A DNA stretch of 64,000 bases from Hippophae tibetana (taxonomy: Eukaryota > Streptophyta > Magnoliopsida > Rosales > Elaeagnaceae), in contig CM072803.1 of NCBI GenBank assembly GCA_037013495.1, positions 13,782,001-13,846,000 on the forward strand. The letters run 5' to 3'. The notes beneath the pieces are model-generated. The model made no database searches and was not told the origin of the DNA. It saw only the letters and a program-made list of their open reading frames with translations. This document shows positions 47,425 through 58,690 of this stretch, piece after piece. A program made the position numbers and the translations under genes. Position 1 is the stretch's first letter, and the number at the start of each line of letters is the position of its first letter.

Positions 47425-47535
47425 CTAGGAGACTAGTTCTGGAAGCCTTTGTGCCACTAGTCTTTCCTGGGAACGTTGCTCTGGCTAGGAGAATGGTATT
47501 TAAGGTGCCGTTTGCACCACCATTCTTTCCTGGGA
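47425..47535 (+). ncRNA. Tandem 60-bp stem-loops in the retrotransposon leader
   Basis: Two consecutive units share CTAGGA at the left and TTTCCTGGGA at the right. The central stem is GACTAGT/ACTAGTC (47431-47437 with 47456-47462) in unit 1 and GAATGGT/ACCATTC (47491-47497 with 47519-47525) in unit 2. The stems differ in sequence but both pair perfectly, and AGGA/TCCT extends each. Unit 2 has an inner stem GGTGC/GCACC. Position between the primer site and gag suggests an RNA packaging or dimerisation signal, which is inference. Confidence 0.65.
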
Positions 47536-47672
47536 GCACTCTTGGTTAATACTAATTATGTTACAAAAAAAAATAATAAAAAATAAAATAAAATAAAATA
47601 AAATTTTTTTTAGGGTTTAACTAGTTTTGTTTAGTGCTTTGTATTGAATAACATGTAAATTTTCTCTAAATT

Positions 47673-47690
47673 TTTTTATTTTGTTGACAG
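47673..47690 (+). other. Candidate 3' splice site before the first gag
   Basis: A pyrimidine-rich run ending TTTGTTGACAG|GAG thirty bases before the ATG at 47720. Matches plant acceptor consensus. The donor is not identified. Confidence 0.4.
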
Positions 47691-47719
47691 GAGTTTTAAA
47701 TTTACGTTTACAATAGTCT

Positions 47720-49057
47720 ATGCGTGGTAGGAGATCCTTAGGAAACCCCCTTACACCATATGTAAATAAATTTCATAAATTTAAACAAGTGTCAACAAAA
47801 CTGGATTCTACCCATCAACTTGTTTTTGAGCCAAACATAGAACCAAGTCTTAATCCTTTACTAGAACCAAAAGAAATGGAGGAAAACCAACATATTAGGG
47901 AAACCACGATGAAGGAGTTTGCAAGACCGGTAATAGGCACGGCAACTTCCGCTATCCAGTTGGGGGAGGCTGCTCGGAATTACGACCTTAAAAATATTCA
48001 TTTTTCTATGCTTCCTTCCTTTTATGGGTTACCTAATGAAGATTCTTTTTCCTTTATGAGAGATTTCTATGCTACGGTCCAAACATTCCCCCTCGGTATT
48101 CTAAACGAGGATCAACTTAGGATGAGATGTTTTCCCTACACTCTAAAGGATAAGGCCAAAGCTTGGTTGATGTCACTTCCCCCAGGTTCTCTGATGACAT
48201 GGGGTAACATTTACAATAAATTCATGGGAAAATTCTATTCCCATAAAAAAACATCAGAGTTGAGAGGAAAGATTGCTACTTTCTCTCAGATGGATGGAGA
48301 ACCATTCCATGAAGCTTGGGATAGGTTCAAGATGTTTCTCACTCAGTGTCCCCATCATAGCTTTCCCCTGCAGTTGCAGAACCAATTCTTTTACGATGGA
48401 CTTACACAACAATTTCAGTTCATTGTCGACAACGCTGCAGGAGGAGCAATAGGAGAAAAGACTGCCTCAGAGACGTATAACCTCTTTGAGATGTTGGGTG
48501 CTAATTCCCAACAGAAAAGCTCCCGAGTGAGAAAAGCTGGAGTTCATGAAATCGACTCCAGTAATGAAGTTCAACAACAACTTGTTCAACTGACTAAGCA
48601 AGTTGCCCTTCTCGCTACACAAACCAACACCAATAATGAACAATATGGTTTGTACAGCAACATGGGACATGGTACTGAAGCCTGTCCATATCAAGGAGAA
48701 ACAACTGGACCTGAACAGGTCAATGTGTTGGGAGCGTATCAACAAAGACCAAGGTTTGACCCCAACTCAAATACCTATAATCCTGGGTGGAGAAGTCATC
48801 CAAATTTCTCTTGGAGGCAAAACAACCCTCCTTTCACTCAAAGCTCAAACCAAGCAGGTCAGCAATTCCACCCACCTATTCCAAGAAGCATTCCCAATAA
48901 ACCAACCTTGGAGGACAACTTGAATTCTTTTATTCAAGTCTGTAGGGATAATCAATCTAAAACCAATCAACGGTTGGACTCTGTGGAAGCTTCTATAAAA
49001 AAGGTGGAAGTTCAAGTTGAACAGTTAGTTGAACATTTGCAAAAAGGCAAAGACTAA
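47720..49057 (+). CDS. Separate gag protein (first gag) of the Athila-like element
   Basis: 445 residues. Residues about 60-240 are a retrotransposon gag domain, with the landmarks [55 protein letters not shown] and [16 protein letters not shown]. The C-terminal 60 residues are a coiled segment (SKTNQRLDSVEASIKKVEVQ). It ends before any protease and stands 347 bp upstream of a second, paralogous gag fused to pol. The two proteins align along their whole length, roughly 60-65 percent identical in the gag domain by eye. The expected role is assembly of virus-like particles. Why the element keeps two gag genes is unknown. Confidence 0.85.
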   Translation: MRGRRSLGNPLTPYVNKFHKFKQVSTKLDSTHQLVFEPNIEPSLNPLLEPKEMEENQHIRETTMKEFARPVIGTATSAIQLGEAARNYDLKNIHFSMLPSFYGLPNEDSFSFMRDFYATVQTFPLGILNEDQLRMRCFPYTLKDKAKAWLMSLPPGSLMTWGNIYNKFMGKFYSHKKTSELRGKIATFSQMDGEPFHEAWDRFKMFLTQCPHHSFPLQLQNQFFYDGLTQQFQFIVDNAAGGAIGEKTASETYNLFEMLGANSQQKSSRVRKAGVHEIDSSNEVQQQLVQLTKQVALLATQTNTNNEQYGLYSNMGHGTEACPYQGETTGPEQVNVLGAYQQRPRFDPNSNTYNPGWRSHPNFSWRQNNPPFTQSSNQAGQQFHPPIPRSIPNKPTLEDNLNSFIQVCRDNQSKTNQRLDSVEASIKKVEVQVEQLVEHLQKGKD

Positions 49058-49404
49058 TTTGAAACTTAAACGAATTCAATGAAGAGGAGACATTGAGTTT
49101 TTCATTCTGCAATCTCCAAGCAACGTCTTACTAGAAGACGATAAATTTTAGTCCTGTATGGGAGGTCACCCATTATTGTATTTTCCTTTGTTTTAGTTTG
49201 CGTGTAATAAAAATTTAGATGAAATAAAATTCGTTTGTTTCAAAAATTCTGTCCATTTGCTTAAATTTAAAAAAAAAAAAATTAGGTTCCTTGCACTTTT
49301 TGCTTTTACGTTTTATCAAGTTATAAATATTTCTTAGAGATATCTACTAAAAGCAAAATGTTGATACACAATAGGAGGAGGATCATTTTCAACTACAAAC
49401 AACC
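49058..49404 (+). other. Spacer between first gag and gag-pol, with post-pol-like hairpins
   Basis: Holds a hairpin CGTCTT/AAGACG (49124-49140) and a hairpin ATGGG/CCCAT around AGGTCA (49158-49173), then a T-rich stretch. The same pair follows the pol stop codon at 54589-54636. The gag-pol ATG at 49405 has a good context (ACAACCATGGGA). Confidence 0.75.
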
Positions 49405-52400
49405 ATGGGAGATGCTGAAGATAGGCGGAAAAAGATGAAAGAATATACAATGCCAATCATTGGCAATGTAACTTCCGGTATCCAATTACAAGAGGCTGCA
49501 AGGAATTATGAATTGAAAAAGATTCATTATTCTTTGTTGCCTTCCTTTTACGGTATCCCTAATGAAGACCCTTTGCATTTCATTCGAGAATTCTATGCTA
49601 TTGTCCAAACCTTTCCACTACATGCAATTAATGAAGATCAACTTAGGATGAGGTGTTTTCCTTACACTCTCAAAGATAAAGCTTGGTCATGGTTCATTAC
49701 TCTACAGTTAGGTTCTCTTAAAACTTGGGAGGCAGTCTATGAAATTTTTATGGGTAGGTTCTATTCCCATCAAAAGACTGTTGATCTAAGAACAAAGATA
49801 GCAACATTTTCTCAAATGTATGAAGAGCCCTTTCATGAAGCTTGGGAACGATTCAAACTCCTTTTCATTCAATGTCAAAATCATAGCTTTCCCTTACAGC
49901 TACAAAACCAATTCTTTTATGATGGATTGACACTACAGAGTCAATACATGGTTGATAATGCTGCTGGAGGTGCTGTAGGAGAAAAGACCGCAGAGGAAAC
50001 CTATAATCTTTATGAGCTGTTGGGTTCTAATTCCCAACAAAGAGGTGGTAAAAGGAAAGCAAAGGTCAATGAAGTCGGCTCTGATAATGAGATAACCTTG
50101 CAACTTGCTGAATTGACTAAACAAGTGAAATTCCTCACTTCCCACCAAATTTCAAATCAAGAGGTATGTGAAGTGTGTTGTTCAATTGGGCATGGTACTC
50201 ATAATTGTTCAAATACTTGTGATTCTAGTGTCGATGCCATAGAGGAAGTCCAATCTTTTCAAAGGTATCATCCAAACACCTATAATCACCCAGCCTACAC
50301 CCAATATCCAACACTAAGGTCGGATAACAACCACCCTTACCCACCAAGCCAATCTTTTAAGCCAACCTTAGAAGATAGCTTGAATGCTTTTATTCAAGTT
50401 AGTCGTGACAACCAATTGATGACTAATCAAAGGTTGAACACCATGGAGGCTTCGGTTAAAAGGATTGAATCTAAAGTTGGGCAACTGGCTGAACAAATGC
50501 AAAAGAAAGAACCAGGAAAGTTGCCCAGTCAACCAGAACAAGCAAAGGATGTTAGAACCCTTCGAAGTGGTAAGGTCGTCAATACCAGTTTACCTGAAAT
50601 CTCTAACAATCTACCTTGTAGTTCAGGTAACAAAGAAGGCGATACTCTAATCTCGCAAAAAGGAGAAACAAGTGTTAAACTTAACAAGCCTTCTGAAAAA
50701 CTCATTGGGGGGTCATCTGACACCCCCAAAATTCAAAAGACAACAGAACCACACCAGATGCAAGTACCTTTTCCCCACCGGTTAAAAGAATCCAAACAAG
50801 ATAAGCAATTCAATGATCTTTTTAATATGCTCTCTAAAGTAAATATCAATTTACCATTATTAGAAGTGATCATGAATGTGCCCTCATATGCCAAATTTTT
50901 CAAAGAGTTGAACACTAAGAAAAGGAGGTATGAACTGAATGAACGAGTAGTAGTATCAGAAATTTCTAGCGCTGTACTTCAGCACAAACTACCCCCTAAG
51001 TTGAAAGACCCTGGAAGTTTTATTATAAACATAACTATGGGGGATAGGAAGGTTGCTAAAGCAATGCTTGATTTAGGTGCTAGTATAAATTTGATGCCCT
51101 ACTCTATATTCTTACAACTCAATCTAGGGGATTTAAAACCCACAACTATGTCCCTTCAACTTGCAGATAGATCTCTTAAATATCCAGAGGGAATAGTTGA
51201 GGATGTTTTGGTACAGGTAGACAAACTGATAATACCTATTGACTTTGTGGTTCTGGATATGCAAGAAAATCCAGCATTGGACAGAGAGCACACAATATTG
51301 CTTGGTAGACCATTTATGGCAACTACTAAAACTATTATTGATGTCCAAGATGGAAATTTGACAATGACAGTCTTAGGAGAGACTGTTCATTTTAAAGTTT
51401 TTGATTCTTCACCTTTCCCTTCTATTTCTGCCATCGATGAAATATTCGATGTTGATCCTTTGGATAATCTTGTCCAAAACACCTTTTTCCGAACCAGAAT
51501 AGAAGAAAAGCTTGAAACCGTTCTTACACTTGAAAAGGTTGAAGAAGATTTAGATGAGGAAATAAAGGGGTACCTTGAACAACTAGACAATAATGAAGTG
51601 ATGACAAAATCTAGTACACTTTTAAATCTACCCAGTTCTTCAACTATTAAAGAGGCCAATCCACCTGAACTTGAACTCAAAGACTTACCTGAGCACTTAA
51701 AATATGTGTTTTTGGGAGAAGGGGAAACTTATCCAGTGATAATTTCTTCAACCTTGACCAAACCACAAGAAAAGGAACTCATCAAAGTGCTTAAACAGTT
51801 TAAGAAATCTATAGGTTGGAGTATAGGGGATATAAGAGGCATTAGTCCAACAATGTGTATGCACAAGATCAACTTGGAGGACGGTGCTAAACCTGTACGA
51901 GAGGCCCAAAGAAGACTAAACCCAAACATGCAAGAGGTAGTTAAAAAAGAAATTCTTAAATTATTAGAAGAAGGGATTATCTATCCTATTGCGGATAGTA
52001 AGTGGGTTAGTCCAGTGCATGTGGTACCAAAGAAATCTGGGATAACAGTTGTTAAGAATGACAAAAGTGAATTAGTGCCCACTAGAATAATCACTGGATG
52101 GAGAATGTGTATAGATTTTAGGAAACTAAATTTATATACGAAAAAGGATCACTTTCCTCTTCCATTCATTGATCAAATGTTGGAAAGATTAGCTGGGCAC
52201 GAATTTTACTGTTTTTTGGATGGACTGTCTGGATATTATCAAGTACCCATAGCACCAGAAGATCAGGAAAAGACCACATTTACATGTCCTTTTGGGACAT
52301 TTGCTTTTCGCAGAATGCCATTTGGGTTATGCAATGCCCCTGCCACGTTCCAGAGATGCATGATATCCATTTTTTCGGACATGGTGGAAAAATTCATTGA

Positions 52401-54576
52401 GATTTTCATGGACAATTTCTCTGTCTTTGGGAACTCATTTGATGATTGCTTACATAAATTGACTTTGGTTTTAGAAAGATGCATTGAATGCAATCTAACC
52501 CTTAGTTGGGAGAAAAGTCATTTTATGGTTCAACAAGGGATAGTTTTAGGACATATAATTTCAAACAAGGGTATTGAAGTTGATAAGGCAAAAGTTGAAT
52601 TGATATCCAAACTACCTCCCCCTACATCTGTGAAGGGGATAAGAAGCTTCTTGGGACATGCAGGATTCTACAGACGATTTATTAAAGATTTCTCTAAAAT
52701 AAGTCGTCCATTATGTAACTTGTTATCCAAAGATGCTGATTTTGATTTCAACAATGACTGCCTTACTTCCTTTAATACCTTGAAAGATAAACTCACATCT
52801 ACCCCTGTTATAATGGCACCAAACTGGTCTTTACCCTTTGAAATAATGTGTGACGCTTCTGATTATGCAATAGGAGCAGTCCTGGGACAAAGAGTGGATA
52901 AGCGTTTACATGTCATCTACTATGCTAGCAAAACACTCAATGATGCCCAGATGAATTACACCACCACTGAAAAGGAATTCTTGGCTATAGTATTCTCTTT
53001 AGACAAATTTCGATCTTATTTAGTAGGATCTAAAGTGATTGTGCATTCTGATCATGCTGCTTTAAGATACCTATTAAGTAAACCAAATGCCAAGCCAAGA
53101 TTAATCAGGTGGGTCTTACTCTTACAAGAATTTGACCTAGAAATCAAGGATAAGAAAGGCAGTGAAAACTTAGTAGCTGACCATTTGTCTAGGTTGATTT
53201 CTGACTTTAATTCTCTTAAAGATGAGAGTAATGACGATATAGTTGAAACCTTTCCTGATGAACAGTTATTTTTCATAGGTCCGAACCCATGGTACGCTGA
53301 TATTGTAAACTATCTTGCCACTGGTGTTTTGCGACCTAACACTTCATATCAGGAGAAGAAAAGGTTTTTTAAAACTATTAAGGACTATTTCTGGGATGAC
53401 CCTTATTTATACAAGATTGGTCAAGATCAAGTCATCCGGAGATGTGTACCTGAAGAAGAACATAAGAGCATTCTGACTTTTTGTCATGAACTTCATTGTG
53501 GGGGTCATTTTGGAGGTGAAAAGACAGCCCGTAAGATATTACAGTCTGGATTCTTTTGGCCCACTCTTTTTAAAGATGCTCATATGTTTTGTGCACAATG
53601 TGATAGATGTCAAAGAACAGGAAACATAAGCAAAAGAGATGAAATGCCTTTGACATCTAATTTAGTTGTTGAACTCTTTGACGTATGGGGGATTGACTTT
53701 ATGGGTCCTTTTCCCCCATCTAATGGTTTTCAATACATTTTGGTTGCTGTGGATTATGTGTCCAAGTGGGTAGAAGCTATCCCCACCAAAACCAATGATG
53801 CTAATGTTGTTGTGAAATTCTTGAAAGATTTCATATTCAATAGGTTCGGAACGCCTAGAGCTATAATAAGTGATGGAGGTAGCCATTTTTGTAACAAACT
53901 CTTTGATGGAGTACTAAACAAGTACAACATCACACATAAGGTAGCTACTCCATATCATCCTCAAACTTCCGGTTTAGTGGAAGTAAGTAATAGGCAAATT
54001 AAGGGAATACTGGAACGCACTGTGCGTCCTTCAAGGAAGGATTGGGCATTTAAGTTAAATGATGCCTTATGGGCATACCGCACCGCTTACAAAACACCTA
54101 TTGGGATGAGCCCTTACCGGTTAATCTTTGGGAAAGCGTGCCACCTTCCAGTTGAACTTGAACACAAGGCTTATTGGGCAATTAAAGAGCTAAACATGGA
54201 TTTAGATAAAGCAGGTGAAAAACGAGTACTCCAGCTTCATGAGTTGGAAGAAATTAGGAATGAAGCCTATGAGAATGCCAAATTATACAAGGAGCGTACT
54301 AAGCGCTATCATGACAAGAGGCTAGTTCCTAAAACTTTTCACCCTGGAATGAAAGTTCTTTTATTTAACTCTCGTTTGAGATTGTTTCCAGGAAAGCTAA
54401 GATCAAGATGGGATGGACCATTCAAAATAGTTCAGGTATCTGAACATGGAGTGGTAGAACTATTGGACTCCAAGACACAAAAAACGTTCAAAGTTAATGG
54501 CCATCGTGTCAAGCCTTATGTGGAAGAACCGAACAACATTGCTGAAATGGATTGCATTTGGCTGAGTAACCCTTAG
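49405..54576 (+). CDS. Gag-pol polyprotein of the Athila-like element
   Basis: 1723 residues, one open frame. Gag domain at residues about 30-240, CCHC zinc knuckle at 254-267 ([14 protein letters not shown]), coiled segment to about 375. Aspartic protease about 540-650 ([15 protein letters not shown]). Reverse transcriptase about 800-1080 ([41 protein letters not shown]). RNase H about 1140-1240 ([29 protein letters not shown]). Integrase from about 1360, with its HHCC finger ([11 protein letters not shown]...CAQCDRC), the DDE core ([35 protein letters not shown]) and a C-terminal domain ending near residue 1700 without a chromodomain. Length and order are normal for Athila-type pol. Unusually, a paralogous gag ORF precedes it. 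Confidence 0.95.
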   Translation: MGDAEDRRKKMKEYTMPIIGNVTSGIQLQEAARNYELKKIHYSLLPSFYGIPNEDPLHFIREFYAIVQTFPLHAINEDQLRMRCFPYTLKDKAWSWFITLQLGSLKTWEAVYEIFMGRFYSHQKTVDLRTKIATFSQMYEEPFHEAWERFKLLFIQCQNHSFPLQLQNQFFYDGLTLQSQYMVDNAAGGAVGEKTAEETYNLYELLGSNSQQRGGKRKAKVNEVGSDNEITLQLAELTKQVKFLTSHQISNQEVCEVCCSIGHGTHNCSNTCDSSVDAIEEVQSFQRYHPNTYNHPAYTQYPTLRSDNNHPYPPSQSFKPTLEDSLNAFIQVSRDNQLMTNQRLNTMEASVKRIESKVGQLAEQMQKKEPGKLPSQPEQAKDVRTLRSGKVVNTSLPEISNNLPCSSGNKEGDTLISQKGETSVKLNKPSEKLIGGSSDTPKIQKTTEPHQMQVPFPHRLKESKQDKQFNDLFNMLSKVNINLPLLEVIMNVPSYAKFFKELNTKKRRYELNERVVVSEISSAVLQHKLPPKLKDPGSFIINITMGDRKVAKAMLDLGASINLMPYSIFLQLNLGDLKPTTMSLQLADRSLKYPEGIVEDVLVQVDKLIIPIDFVVLDMQENPALDREHTILLGRPFMATTKTIIDVQDGNLTMTVLGETVHFKVFDSSPFPSISAIDEIFDVDPLDNLVQNTFFRTRIEEKLETVLTLEKVEEDLDEEIKGYLEQLDNNEVMTKSSTLLNLPSSSTIKEANPPELELKDLPEHLKYVFLGEGETYPVIISSTLTKPQEKELIKVLKQFKKSIGWSIGDIRGISPTMCMHKINLEDGAKPVREAQRRLNPNMQEVVKKEILKLLEEGIIYPIADSKWVSPVHVVPKKSGITVVKNDKSELVPTRIITGWRMCIDFRKLNLYTKKDHFPLPFIDQMLERLAGHEFYCFLDGLSGYYQVPIAPEDQEKTTFTCPFGTFAFRRMPFGLCNAPATFQRCMISIFSDMVEKFIEIFMDNFSVFGNSFDDCLHKLTLVLERCIECNLTLSWEKSHFMVQQGIVLGHIISNKGIEVDKAKVELISKLPPPTSVKGIRSFLGHAGFYRRFIKDFSKISRPLCNLLSKDADFDFNNDCLTSFNTLKDKLTSTPVIMAPNWSLPFEIMCDASDYAIGAVLGQRVDKRLHVIYYASKTLNDAQMNYTTTEKEFLAIVFSLDKFRSYLVGSKVIVHSDHAALRYLLSKPNAKPRLIRWVLLLQEFDLEIKDKKGSENLVADHLSRLISDFNSLKDESNDDIVETFPDEQLFFIGPNPWYADIVNYLATGVLRPNTSYQEKKRFFKTIKDYFWDDPYLYKIGQDQVIRRCVPEEEHKSILTFCHELHCGGHFGGEKTARKILQSGFFWPTLFKDAHMFCAQCDRCQRTGNISKRDEMPLTSNLVVELFDVWGIDFMGPFPPSNGFQYILVAVDYVSKWVEAIPTKTNDANVVVKFLKDFIFNRFGTPRAIISDGGSHFCNKLFDGVLNKYNITHKVATPYHPQTSGLVEVSNRQIKGILERTVRPSRKDWAFKLNDALWAYRTAYKTPIGMSPYRLIFGKACHLPVELEHKAYWAIKELNMDLDKAGEKRVLQLHELEEIRNEAYENAKLYKERTKRYHDKRLVPKTFHPGMKVLLFNSRLRLFPGKLRSRWDGPFKIVQVSEHGVVELLDSKTQKTFKVNGHRVKPYVEEPNNIAEMDCIWLSNP

Positions 54577-56463
54577 CACCGAAAAGATACGTCTTGCTAA
54601 GACGTTAAACTAAGCGCTGGATGGGAGGCAACCCATCATGTTAGGTAATTTTTTTTTATTGTTATTTGTTTTATTTACTTAATTTTATTGTTTATTTTAG
54701 TTTACTTGTATGTGAATAATTTTTAAATTTGTTAAAACTAAAATATTTGTTGAGATGTTAGAAGTTCACAGCGATCTGTCTGTATACACTTTAATGATGA
54801 ATATGATGGATGCACCTGCATTTCTTCATTACTACTTACACATTCTCAAGAAATAGGTAATCTTTCTCCTCTTTTCTCTTTATCTTTAATTTGCAGTTGT
54901 TACATTGAGGACAATGTAAGTTCTAGGTTGGGGGTGGTGAAAAGTTACCATGCTATATATATAAAAATAAAAAAATAAAAAAATTCTCACAAAAATTTAT
55001 CATTTCTTTAAATCAAATTTAAGTAAATAGTTAAGTCTTTGGTACTGTTAGATTAATTTTTGAAAACATATCATGAAATATTGTGTAATTATTTTTGATA
55101 ATTAGTTAGTTTTTGTCATAACTAGTATTTCTTGATAAAATGTGGAAATTAGATTAAACCCAAAATCGGTATTTATGAATTTTGTTTTAGTGGAGACTAC
55201 CCTTGTGAGATATAATTTGAGCCTAATTTCTTTTATTCAGAGTGAAATATATATTTTTTCTACTCCAAACACATTTCTTATTTACTCAAAAAGTTTAGAT
55301 GATCTCTATAGGTATTAGCATTGAATGTATGAATTTTTTCTCATCTTAATAGAGTATCATATATTTTTGATTATTATCTTTGCTTAGATTAAATGATTTG
55401 AGTAGAAATTGATAGTATATGCTTATATCTCATTTATGCATGACTGTTACAAAAACAAAAAGACATATCTGGGGTTACCTAAACCAAGATCAAACAGAAA
55501 AGCCACAAAATTAACCACTCACCAAAATCCAAAAAAAAATGTACAATCTGTACATGGGTTGACTCTCTAAAAATACATATATTAAAAAAAAAAATAATAG
55601 AGAGATAAAAAATATAGTATCATCTACTTACTATGACCCACATTACCTACAAAGTTGTGAGTAAAGGCTAATTACAAAAGAAAGATCTAGGAAGTAATTC
55701 CCTAAAAAGTCATTGCAATTTCTTCATTTGTAAAAGCATATATCTTGAAATTCTTTCTTAATGAGTTTGATTTATGCATGAAAATAATTTTTGTATATGA
55801 TATCTTTATAATTTATACATTCGATTCCTTTCATGAGATCAATGTTAAAATAACACTTTGAGCCTTTATTCTTTATACATATGCGAACATATTAGTTCAT
55901 TTATATACATCAACTCTTTCGCATATAAATTAGTATGAGTGTTTGAACCCATAGGATTCAGTGCCTTGAGAGTATTGACTTGTGAGGAATAGAGTCGAAG
56001 CGAATTCTGATTCATGACACTGAAATTGGGTAAAATTAAATTGATACATTTTTGAAATGAAATATGAAAATGATTTTCGACTAATTATTATAATAAAATC
56101 ATGATTGTTTAAAGAGATTAAAATAACTTATGCTTGAGATTTTAATTATGATCTTAAAAGAGATTAAAAAGTATGAGATATTTTTGTGATATGTTGTTTT
56201 CTTTTTAAATTAATTTTTGATTGTGTTGTAATTTTAATTTTTGTTTTGATTGTTTTTCTTTTTAGTTCAATGTTTGTGGGTATCATTACTGAAAACCCTC
56301 ACGAGACTCAAACTCGTCCACTAGGGCAACCTAGGGGTTTAACGGCTTGTTGCATAGGCTAAATGCAACCGTTTCAATCCACGAAAGTGATTTAGGATAG
56401 TTTAATTTTTAGCTTTTATCGCTTCTCTTGCTAAGAGACTAGCAAGAAGCTGGTTGGGGGTTG
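54577..56463 (+). other. 3' untranslated region of the Athila-like element
   Basis: No env-like frame is seen. Features in order: two hairpins just after pol (54589-54636); a pyrimidine tract ending in TTTGCAG (54896), a plausible splice acceptor; the hairpin TACATTG/CAATGTA (54901-54918) followed by a G-rich tract (54926-54938); a hairpin TCTTGCT/AGCAAGA (56426-56447); and the purine-rich tract 'ggttgggggttg' (56452-56463) that should prime second-strand synthesis. Confidence 0.7.
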
Positions 56464-58472
56464 TGATGAGTGCTCAAAAAGCACTAAAATAACCATGATT
56501 TTATGTACCTTAATTGATTAAAAATACATATATTTATATGTTTTATCATATATTTATATAAATTTGTCTTTTTCGGAATCACGGGTATTTTTATTGTTTT
56601 TCAGGTATTTTGGCTTAAAAACGCAATGTAAAGACTCAAAGAGGAATATTTGAAGCAATACATCACAAATATATCAACAAATAAGTGAGAAAAGGTCAAC
56701 AAACATGGAAAAATCGGACGAAATGGGTCGAAAAGGTCAAAAATGTCAAAAAGACAGAAATCGCGCGCCGCAGCCCAGCCGTGCGCGCAGCCCAGCGCCC
56801 AGCCGCGCGCGCCCCAGCGCCCCATTCCGCGCGCGCGCAGCGCCCCAGCAGCCCCCCTCCGCGCGCGCGCAGCGCCCCAGCAGCCCCCCTCCGCGCGCCC
56901 AACGCGTTTTCGCCCCATTTTTCACGTGCAGCCACCCCTGTGACGTCATGTTGACGTCATTGATGACATCAGCAATTCCAATACGCGTTTTTACATTTTT
57001 TAATATTTTTTTAACATTTTTTTAACATTTTTTTACTCATTTTTTCTCTCCATCCTCACCTATAAATACCCCCTTCCATTCACTTCAAATCACACCTTCA
57101 AAACTCACTTCTCTCTTCTTTCTTTCTCTCATTTCTTAGTTTTTAGTTTCTCTTAGTTTCTTTCTAAGTTTCTAAGCTTTTCTTAGTTTTTCTCTTAGTT
57201 TTTAGTTCAATTCTCTTAGGTTTAGTGTTCTTCTCTTTTTGAGAGGAACTTGTAATGTTTTTGTAATAATTTATATTTTTGATTCAATATATGGTAGTGC
57301 AAATTCCGCTCGGAGGTTTTCTAGCAACGGGAATATCGTCGAAGTTCTGTAAGGATTTTATTTTCTTTACAGTTATTTTTATGCTTTATTCTTACATGTT
57401 ATATTCAACTTGTCTGTGGTTAAATTTAACTATGCTAGCTGTTTAGTAAAAATGATGTAATAACGACGTTGTTATGCTTGCGAAATATTAAATAGGTAAA
57501 AATCTTTAAAATGAATTGATTTTGTTTTTATTCAAGATTTTATATTAAGAATGTTAGAGAGAAATATATTATTTTTCATTACAAACTTAAACCCGAAAAT
57601 TAGATTTTAAGGTTTAGTTATCCGGTCTAATTTAGAGTAGTGCTCTTTTATTTGTTGGTACAATCGCCCGGTAGTTAGAGTGAAACTCTATTTCAAAAGT
57701 TTTTATAAGAATTATTATGTGAAAATGTATTGACAACATGTTTTCAATAGTGGTTTTAAAACTTGAAAGTTAGTACTCGGATAATTAAATTCTTAAGTTT
57801 AATTTGGACACCTTGAATAATGTTTAAATTGTCTAACCCCACCAAAGGTGGCATTTAAATGGTTCATTTTCAATCTCTTAGAAAAAGGAATTAATTTAAT
57901 TAAGCATATTAGTTATCAACCCCACCCATAGGTGTTAATTGATTTGTTTAGTTAACAAAGAATATCTAACCCCACCAAAGGTGGTATTTATATAAAAAAG
58001 AGAGAATCAATAAAATATCAATTTATATCTTTAATAACCTAGTTAATATGAGCAAGCATAATTAATTTAGTTATTATATCCATAAATACTCCGCTAATAT
58101 AAATGATAAAAATTTGCATGAATATTTATTGAATCCGTATATATGTTTATTTTTAGATAATTATTTATTGAATTTGTATCTATGTTTATTTTTATGTTAT
58201 TAGATTATATTTAATTAATCTGTATATATGTTTATTTTATGTTATTAGATTAGGAACACAAAAACCAAACTATCGTGACAGGATGTTTAGGATTTAATTT
58301 CGTTTTTAAAAGTTTGAATAATAAATTAAAAACCACATACATTCCTTCCTTAGATCGACCTTGAGAGTATACTTATCATTTTCTTCGAAATGATTCGTGC
58401 ACTTGCGAGAGTTTTATAAATATTAAAACCAAAGTATTTGCGGGAATCGGCGATGCCGGTTTTCGTTCATCA
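56464..58472 (+). repeat. 3' LTR of the whole Athila-like element
   Basis: 2009 bp, nearly identical to the 5' LTR but longer by one extra 30-bp GC-rich unit (near 56850-56890) and one extra 12-bp 'taacattttttt' unit (near 57005-57030). Confidence 0.95.
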
Positions 58473-58690
58473 AATATCATAAGAGTATTTTTTATTTAAG
58501 GTGATATGTTGCACGTAACTGTAAGTTGAATGATACATGAAATCTTAGTATCAATTTAGTGATTATATATAAATAGAGTGTTTAGTTAAGATTCTTTATT
58601 ACGAGATGTATGATATTTGATATTCAGATATTTGATGATAATAATATGTTATGCATATATAATTATATATTGGGGAAAAAATAAATATAA
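58473..58690 (+). repeat. Repeat H, copy 3, right part
   Basis: Starts with the second AATAT and continues 'cataagagtatttttt' as in copy 2 (37547). From about 58515 it matches 38449-38625, so about 850 bp present in copy 2 are absent here. Confidence 0.75.

Larger units (their letters stand above)
44948..58472 (+). mobile_element. Athila-like Ty3 LTR element, looks whole, with two gag genes
   Basis: 13,525 bp. 5' LTR 44948-46914 and 3' LTR 56464-58472, TG...CA ends, target duplication AATAT at 44943-44947 and 58473-58477, tRNA-Asp primer site, purine-rich tract before the 3' LTR, separate gag ORF (47720-49057) and a 1723-residue gag-pol ORF (49405-54576). By eye the LTRs differ by roughly a dozen substitutions plus a 30-bp and a 12-bp length difference, about 0.6-0.7 percent. 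With usual plant rates this means an insertion of a few hundred thousand years. No env-like frame is visible in 54577-56463. The non-chromodomain integrase, tRNA-Asp primer site and gag motifs fit the Athila side of the Ty3 tree. Confidence 0.95.

Noticed and set aside
54577-56463. Possible env-like gene between pol and the 3' LTR
   Set aside because: Athila elements often have one, but no frame of useful length, signal peptide or membrane segment is seen here.
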